A DNA stretch of 15,914 bases from Bacillota bacterium (lineage in GTDB: Bacteria; Bacillota; Clostridia; Lachnospirales; Lachnospiraceae). Location: NCBI GenBank assembly GCA_023450835.1, contig JAEXGM010000099.1, positions 1 to 15,914 of the forward strand, read 5' to 3'. Numbering within the stretch: position 1 is the stretch's first letter; each line of letters begins with the position of its first letter. The position numbers and the translations under genes were made by a program. Of the stretch, positions 15,601-15,914 are shown one piece after another. The notes beneath the pieces were generated by a model. It was not told the DNA's origin and made no database searches. It saw only the letters and a list, made by a program, of their open reading frames with translations.

Positions 15601-15914
15601 AAATCCTTACGGTGATCCCGATTATCCGACTTCAATCTGGCACAGCACCGAAAGCAACAATATTGTCAATGAAGCAGCAAGGCAATCTCTGACTCTGCTG
15701 AAAAATAACGGAGTGCTTCCGCTGAAAGTAAACAGCGGTGATACCGTTGTTGTAGCCGGACCCAGAGCTACAAGCGACGATATGGCAAATGACAATATAG
15801 CAAATGTTATCTGGCAATCAATATATCATGATAACCCTGCTGCGAAAACATATTTCCAGGGAATTAAGGATAGAGCAGGCACAGGAGTAAACGTTGTTCT
15901 AAATGATGCCACCA
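12620..15914 (+). CDS. Secreted multimodular GH3 beta-glucosidase, 3' end outside window
   Basis: Open from the ATG at 12620 (GAGGGGG ribosome binding site, about 7 bases upstream) to the window edge, 1098 codons so far. A signal peptide (1-32; cleavage near VTA or AAA) has an unusual Glu14 in its core. Modules follow: CBM6 (about 36-153), an unassigned beta-rich domain (154-255), CHB_HEX_C_1 (256-334), F5/8C (338-466), second CHB_HEX_C_1 (474-553), fibronectin-like domain (555-656), and an EF-hand-like Ca loop (D674-L-N-K-N-G-S-I-E-P-Y-E) that commonly precedes GH3 domains. The GH3 (alpha/beta)8 domain starts near 688 (LMSRMNDQEKINQLFY). It shows FPTELGLAATRN, LITVKHWPSQGGGGEQ, ATIMPGY and GVVVTDW with nucleophile D934. 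The second GH3 domain begins near EAARQSLTLLKNNGVLPLK; the acid/base Glu should lie beyond the edge. The enzyme should remove glucose from beta-glucan or oligosaccharide ends outside the cell. The N-terminal load of binding modules is large for GH3. Confidence 0.92.
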   Translation, partial: MLKKKVISVILVLEIILGMALQAPFYSVTAAAGDPGKIEAENYTAMSGIQTETCSEGGLNIGFVDQGDWMDYTVNVQTAGTYTVDFRVSSAYSGTSFSLMSGTNTLATISVPNTGGWQNWQTVSAQVQLPAGSQTLRVYAITNAWNLNWMNFTSSGIPAQVNIPVTGPYAQYLEIGISPADLTGQASIKTQNTEVNKTISYNVGTVVTLSVNYMVEQKQVQFRTTDASGKVLQANPLTFTVHAGSSVSVLIVDQAAVAQPVLTPGAGSYSSPQNVTITCATADATIKYTTDGSIPSGSSATYTGPINISSTTTLKAYAYKSGMTDSQVVTAVYNIGTTSVNLALNKTAKAFSSIGGNAAGAAFDGNTGTRWESESSDPQWVSVDLGSNNTVTGVMLNWETASGKTYKIQVSTDETNWSDAFTQPNGPGNIENINFSAPVTARYVRMYGTIRNTQWGYSLWEFEVYGQSAPLPPKVEKPALTPAAGTYSSSQSVTISSATQGATIKYTTDGSTPTVSSPTYTGPINVSVTTVVKAMAIKQDMTNSDVVTAEYKIVAFNVISPVNGQMVTNTRTPVLNWQSKTGAVRYEVWINMSRTDYDWNASGNLLDRYTKVAEVTGTSCTVPSLVDRWTYKWYVIAVDGSGNRTQSGIGQFSVYLPYIEQVADGINIINGCRDLNKNGSIEPYEDWHNNITVRLDDLMSRMNDQEKINQLFYSTESLEDLNTMAGFVFSYGVQGFITDAQTKVAANQRLGIPIAFVGDKIQGWKTVFPTELGLAATRNLNLVWQCGDLQRREQKAWGFTGTLSPLAEVDTKVLYPRFQEGTGENADYSAAMMRAMICGMQGGPEVNPKSMLITVKHWPSQGGGGEQTITYDSTTIKWHMKPWYAALDANCATIMPGYASASYLDPAAAGAGSSKPTIDYLRNVLGFNGVVVTDWLPAATDVSVKSIGAGCDVMGGAVATGTDFNALISSVGWTRLNEAARRVLDLKLRLGLFENPYGDPDYPTSIWHSTESNNIVNEAARQSLTLLKNNGVLPLKVNSGDTVVVAGPRATSDDMANDNIANVIWQSIYHDNPAAKTYFQGIKDRAGTGVNVVLNDAT

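Overview
The window looks like chromosomal DNA of a low-GC Gram-positive anaerobe, most likely a plant-polysaccharide-degrading clostridium of the Lachnospiraceae/Clostridium type. This is inferred from strong AGGAGG-like ribosome binding sites, TTG and GTG starts, an LCP cell-wall ligase, a flagellin lysine-N-methylase and multimodular secreted glucanases with clostridial-style signal peptides. No rRNA, tRNA or CRISPR array was seen, so species assignment is not possible.

Layout. (1) 1-2957, ordinary genes: the 3' part of an LCP-family protein, a convergent terminator, a PanE/ApbA-like reductase on the minus strand, and a divergent TetR-type regulator. The reductase/regulator intergenic region carries two copies of the palindrome TGTTGA-N4-TCAACA, which look like autoregulatory operators. 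(2) 2958-3640, a small gene graveyard: an XRE-type HTH remnant, two hairpins and a broken CatB-like hexapeptide acetyltransferase. (3) 3655-4791, an isolated fliB-like flagellin lysine methylase. (4) 4792-9600, AT-rich accessory DNA. It holds a HELGH (ImmA/IrrE-like) metallopeptidase gene and a small TTG-start ORF, bracketed by two diverged copies of a short remnant ending HVETVVLL-like. After these come a very stable 18-bp hairpin, a small HTH protein, and a 651-residue protein with a C-terminal Apea-like HEPN signature (RNQVVH), a candidate stand-alone defence gene. (5) 9600-15914, a beta-glucan utilisation locus. Two perfect palindromes (24 and 20 bp) precede a secreted GH16 endo-beta-glucanase (GH16, trefoil-like domain, CHB_HEX, CBM6, F5/8C). 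A 102-bp hairpin element follows, then a very long secreted GH3 beta-glucosidase that runs off the right edge.

How the parts work together. The GH16 and GH3 enzymes should act outside the cell. GH16 would cut beta-1,3(1,4)-glucan internally and GH3 would release glucose from the ends. Both carry related CBM6, CHB_HEX and F5/8C modules that would hold them on the same substrate; these modules were evidently shuffled or duplicated between neighbours. The palindromes upstream of GH16 suggest sugar-responsive repression. The middle part appears to be an insertion/decay zone where fragments and probable defence or stress genes have accumulated.
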